From positions 248,001 to 312,000 of the forward strand of contig NZ_VTGY01000022.1 in assembly GCF_009729075.1 (NCBI RefSeq): a DNA stretch of 64,000 nucleotides, written 5' to 3'. The position numbers and the translations under genes are program-made. This document shows, one piece after another, positions 53,672-62,843 of this stretch. This DNA is from Mycolicibacterium sp. CBMA 226. Lineage in GTDB: Bacteria > Actinomycetota > Actinomycetes > Mycobacteriales > Mycobacteriaceae. Below the pieces are notes generated by a model, which was given only the letters and a program-made list of their open reading frames with translations, searched no databases and was not told where the DNA came from. Each line of letters starts with the position of its first letter. Position 1 is the first letter of the stretch.

Positions 53672-55078
53672 ATGACCACGCCGAACAGCCTGCAGGCGTT
53701 GATGGATTCGAAGCCGAGTTTCATCGACCACCTCTATAACGACACCCTAGCCACGCATCCGCGGACCCGGCTGAGCCTGACACCGGTACCGGAGGTCGTC
53801 ACCAACTGGCGCGACGAGCAACGGGCGTGGCGCGAGTCGGTCGTCCTGTTCGACCAGTCGCACCACATGCCGGAGACCTTTCTTGCCGGACCCGATGCGA
53901 AGCGACTCCTGAGCCACATCGGGGTCAACTCACTGGAGACCTTCCGGCCCGGCCTGGCGAAGCAGTTCGTTGCCTGCAACCCCCGGGGACAGATGATCGG
54001 AGAATGCGTCCTGCACGACCTCGGGGACTGCTACGAGTTGATCAGCGGCCAGCCGCTGCACGATTGGCTGCGGTTCCAGGCCGAGACCGGCGGGTACGAC
54101 GTGACGCTAACCTTCGATCCGACCACCTGGGATGACCCCGCCAGGGGAAGGGTCAATTTCCGCTACCAGATCGACGGGCCCCAGGCGGGAGCGGTGTTCG
54201 ATCAGGTCGTCGAAGGTGATCCCCCGGACATCAAGTTCTTCAACACAGCCGAGGTGTCCATTGCCGGAGGCCGAGTACTCGCCTTGCGCCACGGGATGGC
54301 CGGGCACCGAGGCTACGAACTCTCGGGTCCATACGCCGAGGGACCGCAGGTTCGAGAGGCCATCCTGGCGGCCGGGGCTGCCCACGGTATTCGGGCGGCA
54401 GGGTCCGCTACCTACTTCAGCGCGGCTGTGGAGAGCGGCTGGATTTCGTATCCGTTGCCGGCGATCTACACCGGCGACGACATGCGTGCCTTCCGCGAGT
54501 GGTTACCCGCCGATTCCTGGGAGGCGCGGTTCCCTCTCGGGGGGAGCTTCGTCACTTCGAACATCGAGGATCACTACGTCACGCCCTACGACCTTGGCCT
54601 CGGTCGGGTGGTGAAGTTCGATCACGACTTCATCGGCCGCGCCGCCTTGGAGGCCGTCGCCGAGCGCCCACCCCGGACGAAGGTTGCCTTGATCTGGGCT
54701 CACGACGACGTGATGAGAATCCTGGAATCACAGTTCCAGGAGGGCGTCCCCTTCAAGGCGCTGACGTTTCCTCAGACGGACTACGCGCAGATGCAGCGCG
54801 ACGTCGTATCCACCACCAGTGGCGTGCCGATCGGTCTGTCGACCCACGGTGGCTACACCGTGAACGAGAAGGTCGTGGTGTCTTACGGCATCGTCGACGT
54901 CGATTACGCGACGCCCGGCACGGAGGTGCTGGTGACTTGGGGCGAGCCCGGCGGGGGCTCGCGCAAGCCGCAGGTGGAACTCCACCGGCAGACTCAGGTG
55001 CGCGCCACGGTGGCCTCTGTTCCCTTCGCCCGATCGGTGCGTGATCTGAAGCGTGCCAGCCGCGGGGCGGTGGGGTGA
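53672..55078 (+). CDS. ligM2: LigM/DesA-type tetrahydrofolate-dependent aryl O-demethylase (2)
   Basis: A 468-residue paralogue of the first O-demethylase with the same landmarks: VTNWRDEQRAWRESVVLFDQ, SHHMPETFLAGPDAK, VNFRYQIDGPQAG and AGGRVLALRHGMAGH. The ATG at 53672 has GAAAGGAAG upstream. The two copies differ clearly and probably act on different methoxy substrates or positions. The stop overlaps the folP start by four bases. Confidence 0.92.
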   Translation: MTTPNSLQALMDSKPSFIDHLYNDTLATHPRTRLSLTPVPEVVTNWRDEQRAWRESVVLFDQSHHMPETFLAGPDAKRLLSHIGVNSLETFRPGLAKQFVACNPRGQMIGECVLHDLGDCYELISGQPLHDWLRFQAETGGYDVTLTFDPTTWDDPARGRVNFRYQIDGPQAGAVFDQVVEGDPPDIKFFNTAEVSIAGGRVLALRHGMAGHRGYELSGPYAEGPQVREAILAAGAAHGIRAAGSATYFSAAVESGWISYPLPAIYTGDDMRAFREWLPADSWEARFPLGGSFVTSNIEDHYVTPYDLGLGRVVKFDHDFIGRAALEAVAERPPRTKVALIWAHDDVMRILESQFQEGVPFKALTFPQTDYAQMQRDVVSTTSGVPIGLSTHGGYTVNEKVVVSYGIVDVDYATPGTEVLVTWGEPGGGSRKPQVELHRQTQVRATVASVPFARSVRDLKRASRGAVG

Positions 55079-55956
55079 TCGCGAATCTGACTGTGCCGCA
55101 GTCGTGTCGGGTGGTCGGGATCCTGAACGTCACGCCCGCCTCGTTCTCCGATGGCGGCAGGTTCCTCGCTGTCCAGGCCGCGGTCGATCACGGTCTCGCG
55201 ATGGCGGCGGCGGGGGCGGAATTGGTGGATGTCGGAGGAGAGTCGACACGTCCGGGGGCTAACCGTGTCGACCCTGACGACGAGCGCTGCCGGGTCTTGC
55301 CAGTCGTCCGCGAACTCGCCAGGGCCGGGGTCCCGGTCAGCATCGACACGACTCGATCCGCCGTTGCCGCTGCCGCTGTCGACGCGGGTGCCACTGCCGT
55401 TAACGACGTGAGTGGGGGTCTCGGTGATCCGAACATGGCTCGGGCAGTCGCCGATCTCGGTGTTCGTTGGGTGATCACCCACTGGCGCCGTCCGAGCCGC
55501 CAGATGTACTCCGCGGCTCGCTACGACAATGTGGTTCGTGACGTGCGAGACGAACTACTCCTGCGCGTCGACGCGGCAGTGGCGGCAGGAGTGCGCACCG
55601 ACGACCTCATACTCGATCCCGGCTTCGGTTTCTCCAAGGGCGTCGGTCACGACCTTCAGCTGATGGCCGGCCTGGTCGCCATCACCGACCTCGGGTTCCC
55701 GGTTCTCGTGGGAGCGTCACGAAAGCGGTTCCTGGGGGCCGTACTCGCGGACCACGATGGTGCCCCGCGGCCCAGCCACGGCAGAGAGAGCGCGACGGTC
55801 GCCACGACCGTGCTCGCCGCGCAGCAGGGTGCGTGGGGGGTGCGGGTTCATGACGTGGCGGCAAGCGTCGACGCACTACGCGTGCTGAATGCCGTTGAGT
55901 TGCAACCCATGTCCGCCAACGCCGCGCCGCGCTCCGTTCTGCCGGATCACGCGTGA
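55075..55956 (+). CDS. folP: Dihydropteroate synthase
   Basis: A 293-residue FolP: ILNVTPASFSDGGRF, VDVGGESTRPGA, SIDTTRSAVAAAAVDAGA, NDVSGG, LDPGFGFSKG, GASRKRFLG and VRVHDVAA, all the substrate-binding loops. It condenses p-aminobenzoate with pterin pyrophosphate in folate synthesis. Being coupled to ligM2 (GTGA overlap) it most likely raises the H4folate pool for demethylation. A second dihydropteroate synthase could also alter sulfonamide sensitivity. Confidence 0.93.
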   Translation: MIANLTVPQSCRVVGILNVTPASFSDGGRFLAVQAAVDHGLAMAAAGAELVDVGGESTRPGANRVDPDDERCRVLPVVRELARAGVPVSIDTTRSAVAAAAVDAGATAVNDVSGGLGDPNMARAVADLGVRWVITHWRRPSRQMYSAARYDNVVRDVRDELLLRVDAAVAAGVRTDDLILDPGFGFSKGVGHDLQLMAGLVAITDLGFPVLVGASRKRFLGAVLADHDGAPRPSHGRESATVATTVLAAQQGAWGVRVHDVAASVDALRVLNAVELQPMSANAAPRSVLPDHA

Positions 55957-56897
55957 TTGCTGAGGGGGCCACCGTTGTACGTGACCATCTCCTGAAACAC
56001 CTGCCGGACATCGAGGCGCCCACCGGCCGGGAGTCCGTCGAGCTCAGCCATCGCGCGGTGCAGATTGCCGACGATGCGCTCGGAGTCGGTCCACTCGGCG
56101 AACCTGCCCAGATCAAGGTCGCGTGCGGCGTCCAGCGGCGACATCCCGGCCGAAAGAGCCTGCCCCGCAACCGTCGACACGAACCGTAGGTAGTCGACGG
56201 TCTCGTCGATGACTTCGCTACCACAGACCGGGCCGTGTCCTGGCACGATTGTGGTCGCCCCCAGCGGTCGGATCACACGTTCCAGCACGTCGATCAGGCC
56301 AGTGACCGACCCGCTGAGCAGGAACGGGGTCCCGCCCTTGAAGAACAAATCGCCCGCGTACAACACTTCCTGATCGGGCACCCACACGATCGAGTCATTC
56401 GTGGTGTGCGCCACGCTACCCACGTGTTGGACCTCGCACCTACGGTCTCCCAACCAGAGCGTGACCCCGTCTGTGTAAGTCAGAAACGGCGGAAGAAACG
56501 GTGGGTCGCCGTTGTCGAACGACTCGAAAATGCCGGGCAGCTTGATCAACCCCTGCGCAATCATCTCCACCCGCGTCAGTTCGTGGGCCACGATGGTTGC
56601 GTGAGGGAGCATCCCGTTGCCTGAGGTGTGATCAGGATGATGGTGTGTGTTGATCACCGTTCGAATCTCGTGACCCGTGAAACTGCGAACGGCGTCGATG
56701 TACGCCTGCGTGCGCTGAACGGTCTCGCAGGTGTCGACGCTGACGACACCGTCGGGGCCTACAAGGAAACCGGGATTGTTGATGGACCACGTACCGTCGG
56801 GCTGGATATAGGCGAACAATCCGTCGCCGACCTCTTCTATTCGAGGCGTTCCGCTGCGAAACGTCGGAATGGGTGGCTGTGGGATAGCGATGCTCAT
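55947..56897 (-). CDS. Metallo-beta-lactamase-fold hydrolase
   Basis: A 316-residue MBL-fold protein with the metal motif THHHPDHTSGNG (near residue 85), HTTNDSIVWV, LYAGDLFFKGG and PGHGPVCG. The substrate is unknown; thioester or lactone hydrolysis would suit the pathway. The 3' end overlaps that of folP by ten bases on the opposite strand. The SDR gene lies 48 bases upstream on the same strand. Confidence 0.85.
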   Translation of the reverse strand: MSIAIPQPPIPTFRSGTPRIEEVGDGLFAYIQPDGTWSINNPGFLVGPDGVVSVDTCETVQRTQAYIDAVRSFTGHEIRTVINTHHHPDHTSGNGMLPHATIVAHELTRVEMIAQGLIKLPGIFESFDNGDPPFLPPFLTYTDGVTLWLGDRRCEVQHVGSVAHTTNDSIVWVPDQEVLYAGDLFFKGGTPFLLSGSVTGLIDVLERVIRPLGATTIVPGHGPVCGSEVIDETVDYLRFVSTVAGQALSAGMSPLDAARDLDLGRFAEWTDSERIVGNLHRAMAELDGLPAGGRLDVRQVFQEMVTYNGGPLSNHA

Positions 56898-56945
56898 TTG
56901 GACTCTCTTCAGTGGGCCGGGCGGGTAAACAGCTGTCGCCGGCGA

Positions 56946-57773
56946 TTAGCCGATTCCGGACGGGGTGTTGCCGGCGCTGATCAACGCGCGATTCAGGGCG
57001 CCGGAGTCGGCAATCAGAATCTGGCCCGTCATGACCACGTTGTCCCGTGAAGCGAGCATGGCGTAGAAGGGGCCGTATTCCTCCGGGGTCGGCAAGTGCT
57101 GCAGCGGTGCCGAGCTCTCGAATCCCGCGCGGAACGCATCTGCCGGGATGTCGGACTGTTTGGAGCCCTCCATCCCGAGCGACGCAGGACCGTGGAGCTG
57201 GCTGCTCGCGATGCCCGACGGCGCAACGGCATTCACCGTGACCTCCGGGGCGAACTCGAAGGACAGCTGACGGACGAGGCTACACACGGCGCCCTTGCTG
57301 GCGGTGTATGCCGCGCCGCCACCGTCTGCGGCAAAAGCCGCCGTGGACGAGGTCATCACGATCGCGCCCCTCTCTGCTTTCAGCATGTCAATGAAGACAG
57401 CAGCGCTGAGCACGTAGCCCTTCACGTTGACCGAGAGCACCTCGTCGAACAGCGAATCGAGCTTCTCCAATGGAAGGTCGGCGACCGGCACGTAACCGTC
57501 GTAAATGCCCTGGGCTCCGATCAGCGCGGTCAGTCGACCCCATCGTTGTTCGATGGCGCTGCGGCACGCGCGTAGGTCGTTGACGCTGCGGACGTCGCCC
57601 TGAACGACGAGCACGGCGTCCCCGAACTCTTCGCGCAATGCAGCGACTTTGGCTGCGTCGTATTCGAAGATCGCGACCTCCGCGCCTTGCGCGCGACAGT
57701 GACGGGCGACGCCCAGACCGAGGCCGGAGCCGCCGCCGGTGATGAGGACGACGTGGTCGGCGAGCTGGTTCAC
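56946..57773 (-). CDS. cis-Dihydrodiol dehydrogenase-like SDR (BphB type)
   Basis: A 275-residue SDR: VLITGGGSGLGLGVARHCR, VVQGDVRSVNDLRACRSAIE, MTSSTAAFAADGGGAAYTAS (catalytic Ser, Tyr, Lys) and VNAVAPSGIASSQL. The motif GDVRS and the overall spacing fit dihydrodiol dehydrogenases such as BphB and HcaB. It would turn the Rieske product into a catechol. It is followed on the same strand by the MBL hydrolase. Confidence 0.82.
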   Translation of the reverse strand: MNQLADHVVLITGGGSGLGLGVARHCRAQGAEVAIFEYDAAKVAALREEFGDAVLVVQGDVRSVNDLRACRSAIEQRWGRLTALIGAQGIYDGYVPVADLPLEKLDSLFDEVLSVNVKGYVLSAAVFIDMLKAERGAIVMTSSTAAFAADGGGAAYTASKGAVCSLVRQLSFEFAPEVTVNAVAPSGIASSQLHGPASLGMEGSKQSDIPADAFRAGFESSAPLQHLPTPEEYGPFYAMLASRDNVVMTGQILIADSGALNRALISAGNTPSGIG

Positions 57774-58218
57774 GAGGTGGTCCTGTCTGTTGTCTTGGAG
57801 CGCGCGAAGCTTGTGAGGGCGGACGGGCTATCAGATCGGCGAAAGTGTCCGTGGAGATCGACATTACGAGGATCCCGATATTGCGGGAACCAGTTGCGAT
57901 CGATAGGCGGTCATCGATTCCGTCAATGTCCGAGCAGTCCGGATGGTCTATACAGAGACGGTGATCTCGGACGACGTCACGATCCGTCGAACCCGTTCTC
58001 CGTCCAGCGATCGTGTGAACCGGCAATCGATGAAATCGATGCCACAGCATCCAATGTGACTGTTTGTCTCGTCGTGATCGCCGTCTTAGCCTCAGGTTGC
58101 TGGGTGTTCGAAGGTGCAGGGCATCCCGAGCGGACCAACCGCCGGGATAGCTGTCGCACCTCTCGCGGTCGACGGCACCCATCCCGCCTTTGTCCCTACT
58201 CGATTTTCGGAGGCCCCC
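57774..58218. promoter_or_regulatory. Divergent promoter region with an inverted repeat
   Basis: No gene is supported. TCCCG-N6-CGGGA at 57873-57888 is an inverted repeat between the SDR gene and the extradiol dioxygenase gene and may be an operator for both directions. A CGGAGG ribosome site at the right end serves the dioxygenase gene. Confidence 0.5.
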
Positions 58219-59157
58219 GTGCCCGAGTCCGTGATCACTCATCTGCGTCACATCGACCTCGCCGTTCCCGATCTGGCCAAACAGCGTGCGTTCTATAGCG
58301 GTATCTGGGGCCTCAAAGAAGAGCACACCGACAGCGGGATGACGTTCCTGGCTGCCGAGGGAAGTCCCGAGCAGTACGTCGTGCGGTTGCGCGAAGCGGC
58401 AGAGAAGCGGGTCGATCTGATTGCGTTCGGTGCAGCCACCGCGGGCGATGTCGACACACTGGCAGCCCGTCTCGCTGGCGAGGGGATCGAGCTGGTCAAT
58501 GAACCGAGTGACTTGCAGACCCCTGGTGGGGGATACGGGTTCCGGTTCTTCGACAACGAAGGTCGTACCGTCGAGGTCAGCTCTGACGTCGCCGTCCGCA
58601 CCCATCGGGTCATCGAAGAGGGCGAGTCGATCCCGGTACGCCTGTCGCATGTCGTCATGAATTCGCCCGACATCGACGGCACCCGAGACTGGTATGCCCA
58701 GCATCTGGGCTTTCGACTAACGGACTCACTGATGCATCCCAAAGCTGGCGGGATCATGCACTTCCTGCGCATCAACTCGTGGCACCACAGCCTTGCACTC
58801 GCAACTGGTCCGCACCCGTCCCTCCATCACGCGTCCTTTGAGTTGCGCGGGATCGACGAGTACATGCGCGGCACGGGCCGGATGCTGAGGGCAGGGGTGG
58901 AGAAGCTCTGGGGTCCGGGCCGTCACAAGGCAGGTGACAACACATTCAGCTACTTCCTCGACCCGCACGGCAACACCGTCGAATATACGACCGAACTCGA
59001 ACTCATCGACGAGGACACCTGGCACCCGTCCATCTTCGACTTGTCCGACCCCGAGGTGTCCGACCAGTGGGGCACTGCCAACGACGCGGACGAGTTCGTC
59101 GTTGCCAAGTCGTTCAACGACAAGGACCGCGGCCTGTTCGTCGCCCCTCCTGCCTAG
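58219..59157 (+). CDS. Type I extradiol dioxygenase (VOC fold, BphC-like)
   Basis: A 312-residue two-module VOC protein. Fe(II) ligands in the second module are H144 (LSHVVMNSP), H203 or H204 (LHHASFEL) and E255 (GNTVEYTTE). It should open a catechol ring next to the hydroxyls. The first module starts with LRHIDLAVPDLAKQRAFYSG. The GTG at 58219 with CGGAGG is preferred. It is first in an operon with an FAH-family enzyme, a C-C hydrolase and an MDR protein. Confidence 0.88.
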   Translation: MPESVITHLRHIDLAVPDLAKQRAFYSGIWGLKEEHTDSGMTFLAAEGSPEQYVVRLREAAEKRVDLIAFGAATAGDVDTLAARLAGEGIELVNEPSDLQTPGGGYGFRFFDNEGRTVEVSSDVAVRTHRVIEEGESIPVRLSHVVMNSPDIDGTRDWYAQHLGFRLTDSLMHPKAGGIMHFLRINSWHHSLALATGPHPSLHHASFELRGIDEYMRGTGRMLRAGVEKLWGPGRHKAGDNTFSYFLDPHGNTVEYTTELELIDEDTWHPSIFDLSDPEVSDQWGTANDADEFVVAKSFNDKDRGLFVAPPA

Positions 59158-59254
59158 GTCGTCCTCATCAACAGGTCGCCGCGTCCGCGGACGATTCGGT
59201 AAGACACCGTCGGCGGCCGGGTCCAGTCCGTCGCTATCAAGTAAAGGAACAGAT

Positions 59255-60244
59255 ATGCGCTTTGCCACCTGGGAGTCGGAAGGCGTCGTCGCCGCTGGTG
59301 TCGTCAGCGACGCGGGTCTTCACCCATTCCAGAATGGGGTCAGCGTTCTCGACCTGGCTCGAAAAGGCCTCCCGGTTGCGCTCGAAGCCGGCGAAGCTGC
59401 CCTGACCAGCGAACCGATCAGGCTTGAGACCGTCCGACTGCTCCCTCCGATTCAGGCTCCGACCGTGCGGGATTTCACCTCGTTTCAGGAGCACGTCGAG
59501 GGTGTGCGAGCCGGCTCGGATATGGGAACCGGCGCTCCGCCGGAGTGGTACGCGGCTCCGCCCTTCTACTTCAGCAACCCCCACGCTCTGATCGGCGCCT
59601 ACGACGACGTTGCCGTACCGCCCGACTGCGACCTCTTCGACTTCGAATTGGAGGTCGCCGCTGTGATCGGCGCAGTGCCGGGCTCGGACGGCTGGTCGGT
59701 GCGTGAGGAGGACGCGGGAGACCACATCTTTGGCTACACGATCCTCAACGACTGGTCGGCTCGCGACACTCAGATAACCGAGATGAAGGTCGGTCTCGGC
59801 CCGGTCAAGGGCAAGGACTCGGCCACGACCCTGGGCCCGTGGCTGGTCACCCCTGATGAACTCGAGGCCTATCGCAACGATGAGGGTTTCCTGGCTCTGG
59901 ACATGCGGGTGTCGGTCAACGGCAAGCTGATCGGACAGGACCTGCTGTCCAACATGGGCTGGACTTTCGAGCAACTCGTGGCACAAGCGTCGCGCGGCGC
60001 CAAGATCGTGCCGGGTGATGTATTGGGCTCGGGCACTTGCGGAAACGGCGGTTGCCTGCTGGAGCTCTGGGGGCGTGATGGACGTGACTCCATTCCGCCT
60101 CTGCACCCCGGGGACGTCGTCGAGATGACTGTGGAGGGCATCGGCACGATACGTGGCGCTGTTGTCGAGGGGCTGGGCCACACTCTGCCACCGGTACCGG
60201 CAGCCCATCCCCGCCCGGTCCCGCGAACCCGCATCCGAAAGTGA
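59255..60244 (+). CDS. Fumarylacetoacetate hydrolase-family enzyme
   Basis: A 329-residue FAH protein: TVRDFTSFQEHVEG (catalytic His), DFELEVAAVIGAV (metal Glu pair), YTILNDWSARDTQ (metal Asp) and GDVLGSGTCGNGGCLLE. Members hydrolyse C-C bonds of diketo acids or decarboxylate oxo-acids. It starts behind AAAGGAAC and sits between the extradiol dioxygenase and the alpha/beta hydrolase, so it acts on a ring-fission product or a derived oxo-acid. Confidence 0.88.
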   Translation: MRFATWESEGVVAAGVVSDAGLHPFQNGVSVLDLARKGLPVALEAGEAALTSEPIRLETVRLLPPIQAPTVRDFTSFQEHVEGVRAGSDMGTGAPPEWYAAPPFYFSNPHALIGAYDDVAVPPDCDLFDFELEVAAVIGAVPGSDGWSVREEDAGDHIFGYTILNDWSARDTQITEMKVGLGPVKGKDSATTLGPWLVTPDELEAYRNDEGFLALDMRVSVNGKLIGQDLLSNMGWTFEQLVAQASRGAKIVPGDVLGSGTCGNGGCLLELWGRDGRDSIPPLHPGDVVEMTVEGIGTIRGAVVEGLGHTLPPVPAAHPRPVPRTRIRK

Positions 60245-60256
60245 GAAGCACACAAC

Positions 60257-61429
60257 ATGTTCGAATACTTTCCCGGTAATTACGTCTGGAGCATGGCCGT
60301 CACCGGGGCACTCAACAACGGCGGCTTGATCGATGAGGTTGATCGAGCGTGCCGCCCGATCAAGGACGCCGCCCAGCGGGGTGAGGACGCAGGTACCGAA
60401 GACTTCCTCCGAGCCTGGTCCGACCTGACCGATCAGCTGATCGGGCAGGCAGACGAGGCCGAGAAGCGCGGGCACGTCCGGACGGCGGGGCAGGTGTTGT
60501 TCCGCGCATGTGGCTACCTGGCGATGGCCGAGCGCATGCTGTCGAAGAGCAGCCCATCTCGCGTGCCGACCTATCAGCGCATGTTGAAGCTGCACGAAAG
60601 GACTTTCGGGCTGTACAGCCCACGGGTGTCGCGAGTCGAGATCCCTTATGAGGGAACGACATTGCCTGCATACTTCAGCGCCGCTCCGGCGACCGACGAT
60701 GGGCCGGCCCCCGTCATTGTGCTGGTCAACGGCCTGGACTCGTGCAAGGAGCACATGTACATGTCCAATCACTGGTCGGAACTCGCCGAACGGGGCATCT
60801 CGTGCCTCATGCTGGACCAGCCCGGCACGGGCGAGTCCTTGCGGCTGCAGGACCTCAAGGCGCGGATCGACGCCGAGGTGTGGGCGGGCGCTGCCGTCGA
60901 CTGGCTCGAGCGGCGACCCGAGGTGGATACGGCTCGAATCGGTATCGTCGGCTGGTCTCTGGGCGGCTATTACGCGCCGCGATCAGCGGCGTTCGAGAAG
61001 CGGTTCGCGCTATGTGTCGCGTGGGGGGCGAACCACAACTGGGGCGCCGTGCAGCGTCGTCGACTCGAGCGCGAGGGTGAGCGGCCGGTTCCGCACTACT
61101 GGGAGCACGTGATGTGGGTCTGGGGACAGAATGACCTCGACTCGTTCATTGAGTTCGCAGACGGGGTGAACCTCGAAGGGGTTGTCGAACAGATCACGGT
61201 GCCCTTCCTCATCACGCACGGTGAGGGCGACCGGCAAATCCCGCTTGAATACGCGCATCGCTCGTTCGATCAGGCGGTCAACTCCCCGAAGCGTGAGCTA
61301 CGCATCTTCACGGCGCAGGAGGGCGGAACCGAACATATCGGCGTGGACCACATGCCGTATGTCAGTGTGTTCATCGCCGACTGGGTTGCCGACACCTTTG
61401 CCGAGATCGCCACGGCTGCCCGGGCTTGA
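60257..61429 (+). CDS. Alpha/beta hydrolase, C-C hydrolase/FrsA-like type
   Basis: A 390-residue hydrolase with a helical N-terminal cap of about 130 residues, then the core: VLVNGLDSCKEHMY (oxyanion), GIVGWSLGGYYAPR (Ser near 233), THGEGDRQIPLEYAH (Asp) and TEHIGVDHMP (His). The layout matches 2,6-dihydroxypseudooxynicotine hydrolase and related C-C hydrolases. It could split the extradiol ring-fission product to an acid and a hydroxypentadienoate. Confidence 0.82.
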   Translation: MFEYFPGNYVWSMAVTGALNNGGLIDEVDRACRPIKDAAQRGEDAGTEDFLRAWSDLTDQLIGQADEAEKRGHVRTAGQVLFRACGYLAMAERMLSKSSPSRVPTYQRMLKLHERTFGLYSPRVSRVEIPYEGTTLPAYFSAAPATDDGPAPVIVLVNGLDSCKEHMYMSNHWSELAERGISCLMLDQPGTGESLRLQDLKARIDAEVWAGAAVDWLERRPEVDTARIGIVGWSLGGYYAPRSAAFEKRFALCVAWGANHNWGAVQRRRLEREGERPVPHYWEHVMWVWGQNDLDSFIEFADGVNLEGVVEQITVPFLITHGEGDRQIPLEYAHRSFDQAVNSPKRELRIFTAQEGGTEHIGVDHMPYVSVFIADWVADTFAEIATAARA

Positions 61430-61547
61430 CAGCGGGCTCGAGTCAGAAGAAGTCCGGAGCAGTTCGACCTGAAGCCTCGACCGCACGCCGGCCGAGACCG
61501 TCGATGATTACGCAGGCGACCTCTTACCAACCAGCTGGAGACGAGAG

Positions 61548-62591
61548 ATGACGACGGAGACCACCCTCGGGTATGGGTACGCCGAGGTCGGCACTGTGGA
61601 TGTGCTCACCCGTTCGGCACGACAACGCCGGGCGCCAGGTGTAGGCGAAGTCGAGATCGAGGTCGTGCGTTCGGGCGTCAACCCGACCGACGTTAAGTCT
61701 CGGCGGGGCGCCACTCATATGGACATCCCGCCAGGTCTTGTGCAGATCCCGCATCACGACGGGTCGGGCGTGGTCAGCGCAGTGGGTGACGGGGTCTCAC
61801 ATTTTGCTGTCGGACAGCGGGCGTGGGTGAACCTCGCCGCATACCGCCGCCTCGACGGAACTGCTCAACAGTTCCTCACCATTCCCGTCGAGCGGGTGGC
61901 GCCGCTGCCCGAGTCAGCCTCGTTCGAGCTCGGAGCAACGTTGGGAGTCCCGTTTCTAACCGCGCATCGTCTGTTGACGTGCCATCAGGTGGGGCCACGA
62001 GAGCTCGCCGTCGGTGCCCTGAGCGGGGCGACGGTTCTCGTCGCCGGCGGTGCCGGGGCGGTCGGTAATGCGGCGATCCAGCTGGCTCGGTGGGCCGGCG
62101 CCAAGGTGATCACGACGGTGAGTTCGGCCCGCAAGCAGCGCTTGGCCGAAGCTGCGGGCGCCGATCATGTGATCAACTACCGCGAGGACGATGTGGTGTC
62201 GGGCGTTCGGGCTGTCGCTCCGGACGGAGTCGACGTGATCGTTGAGGTGTCTCCGGCGGGTAACGCGACCATCGATCGCGACGTCTTGCGGACCGGCGGA
62301 GGCGTGAGCATCTATGCCAACGATGGGGGGCCGGAACTGACTCTTCCGATCCTCCCGTTCATGTGGCTGTCCGCCAGCGTTCAGTTCGTCATCCTCTACA
62401 CCATCCCCGCCGTCCACCTGGCTGCCGGAGTCCGTGCACTCGATGCCGCCATGCGCGACCGAGCCATCGATGTTGGCGCTGGCCACGGGCTGCCGATTCT
62501 GACGTACGGCCTGGACGACATCGCCGCCGCTCACAAGGCTGTTGAAGATGCCGTTGTCGGCAAAGTTCAGCTCGCAGTCAGCGGAGAGTAA
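61548..62591 (+). CDS. Medium-chain quinone oxidoreductase-type enzyme
   Basis: A 347-residue zinc-free MDR: VRSGVNPTDVKSRRG, VQIPHHDGSGVVSAVGDGVS and AGGAGAVGNAAIQLARWAG (NADPH motif) are those of quinone oxidoreductases. It could reduce a quinone or an unsaturated ketone formed in the pathway. It has its own AGACGAGAG-type ribosome region and a 118-base gap upstream, so it may have a separate promoter. Confidence 0.88.
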   Translation: MTTETTLGYGYAEVGTVDVLTRSARQRRAPGVGEVEIEVVRSGVNPTDVKSRRGATHMDIPPGLVQIPHHDGSGVVSAVGDGVSHFAVGQRAWVNLAAYRRLDGTAQQFLTIPVERVAPLPESASFELGATLGVPFLTAHRLLTCHQVGPRELAVGALSGATVLVAGGAGAVGNAAIQLARWAGAKVITTVSSARKQRLAEAAGADHVINYREDDVVSGVRAVAPDGVDVIVEVSPAGNATIDRDVLRTGGGVSIYANDGGPELTLPILPFMWLSASVQFVILYTIPAVHLAAGVRALDAAMRDRAIDVGAGHGLPILTYGLDDIAAAHKAVEDAVVGKVQLAVSGE

Positions 62592-62843
62592 CGCCGGCGC
62601 AGACGATGAGGCGTCAACGCGACTCGTCGCGTGGCGCGAAGGGGTCGACCACTCGCGCCAGGGTGCCTACATCGGGGAGTGCGGTCGGGTGCCTGAGCTC
62701 TGACGCCCGTGGCCAGGCCAGATTGCGGTGCCTGCCACCAGATTGTCGAATCGCGCTAGGGCGGCTCCTCAGCCAACTGGTCCAGCTCGTACACCCCGCG
62801 AGCGCTTCTGTGTCTCGCGAATCCACTGATTCTGCAGCTGGTT
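62592..62843. other. Short gap between convergent genes
   Basis: No gene is supported between the MDR stop and the tautomerase stop. Confidence 0.5.

Noticed and set aside
57388..58704. Minus-strand frame of 438 codons across the divergent promoter
   Set aside because: It overlaps parts of two genes in wrong frames and the intergenic region, and has Arg-rich shadow composition.
59237..60772. Long minus-strand frame of 511 codons
   Set aside because: It is antisense to the FAH-family and alpha/beta hydrolase genes and shows no domain of its own.
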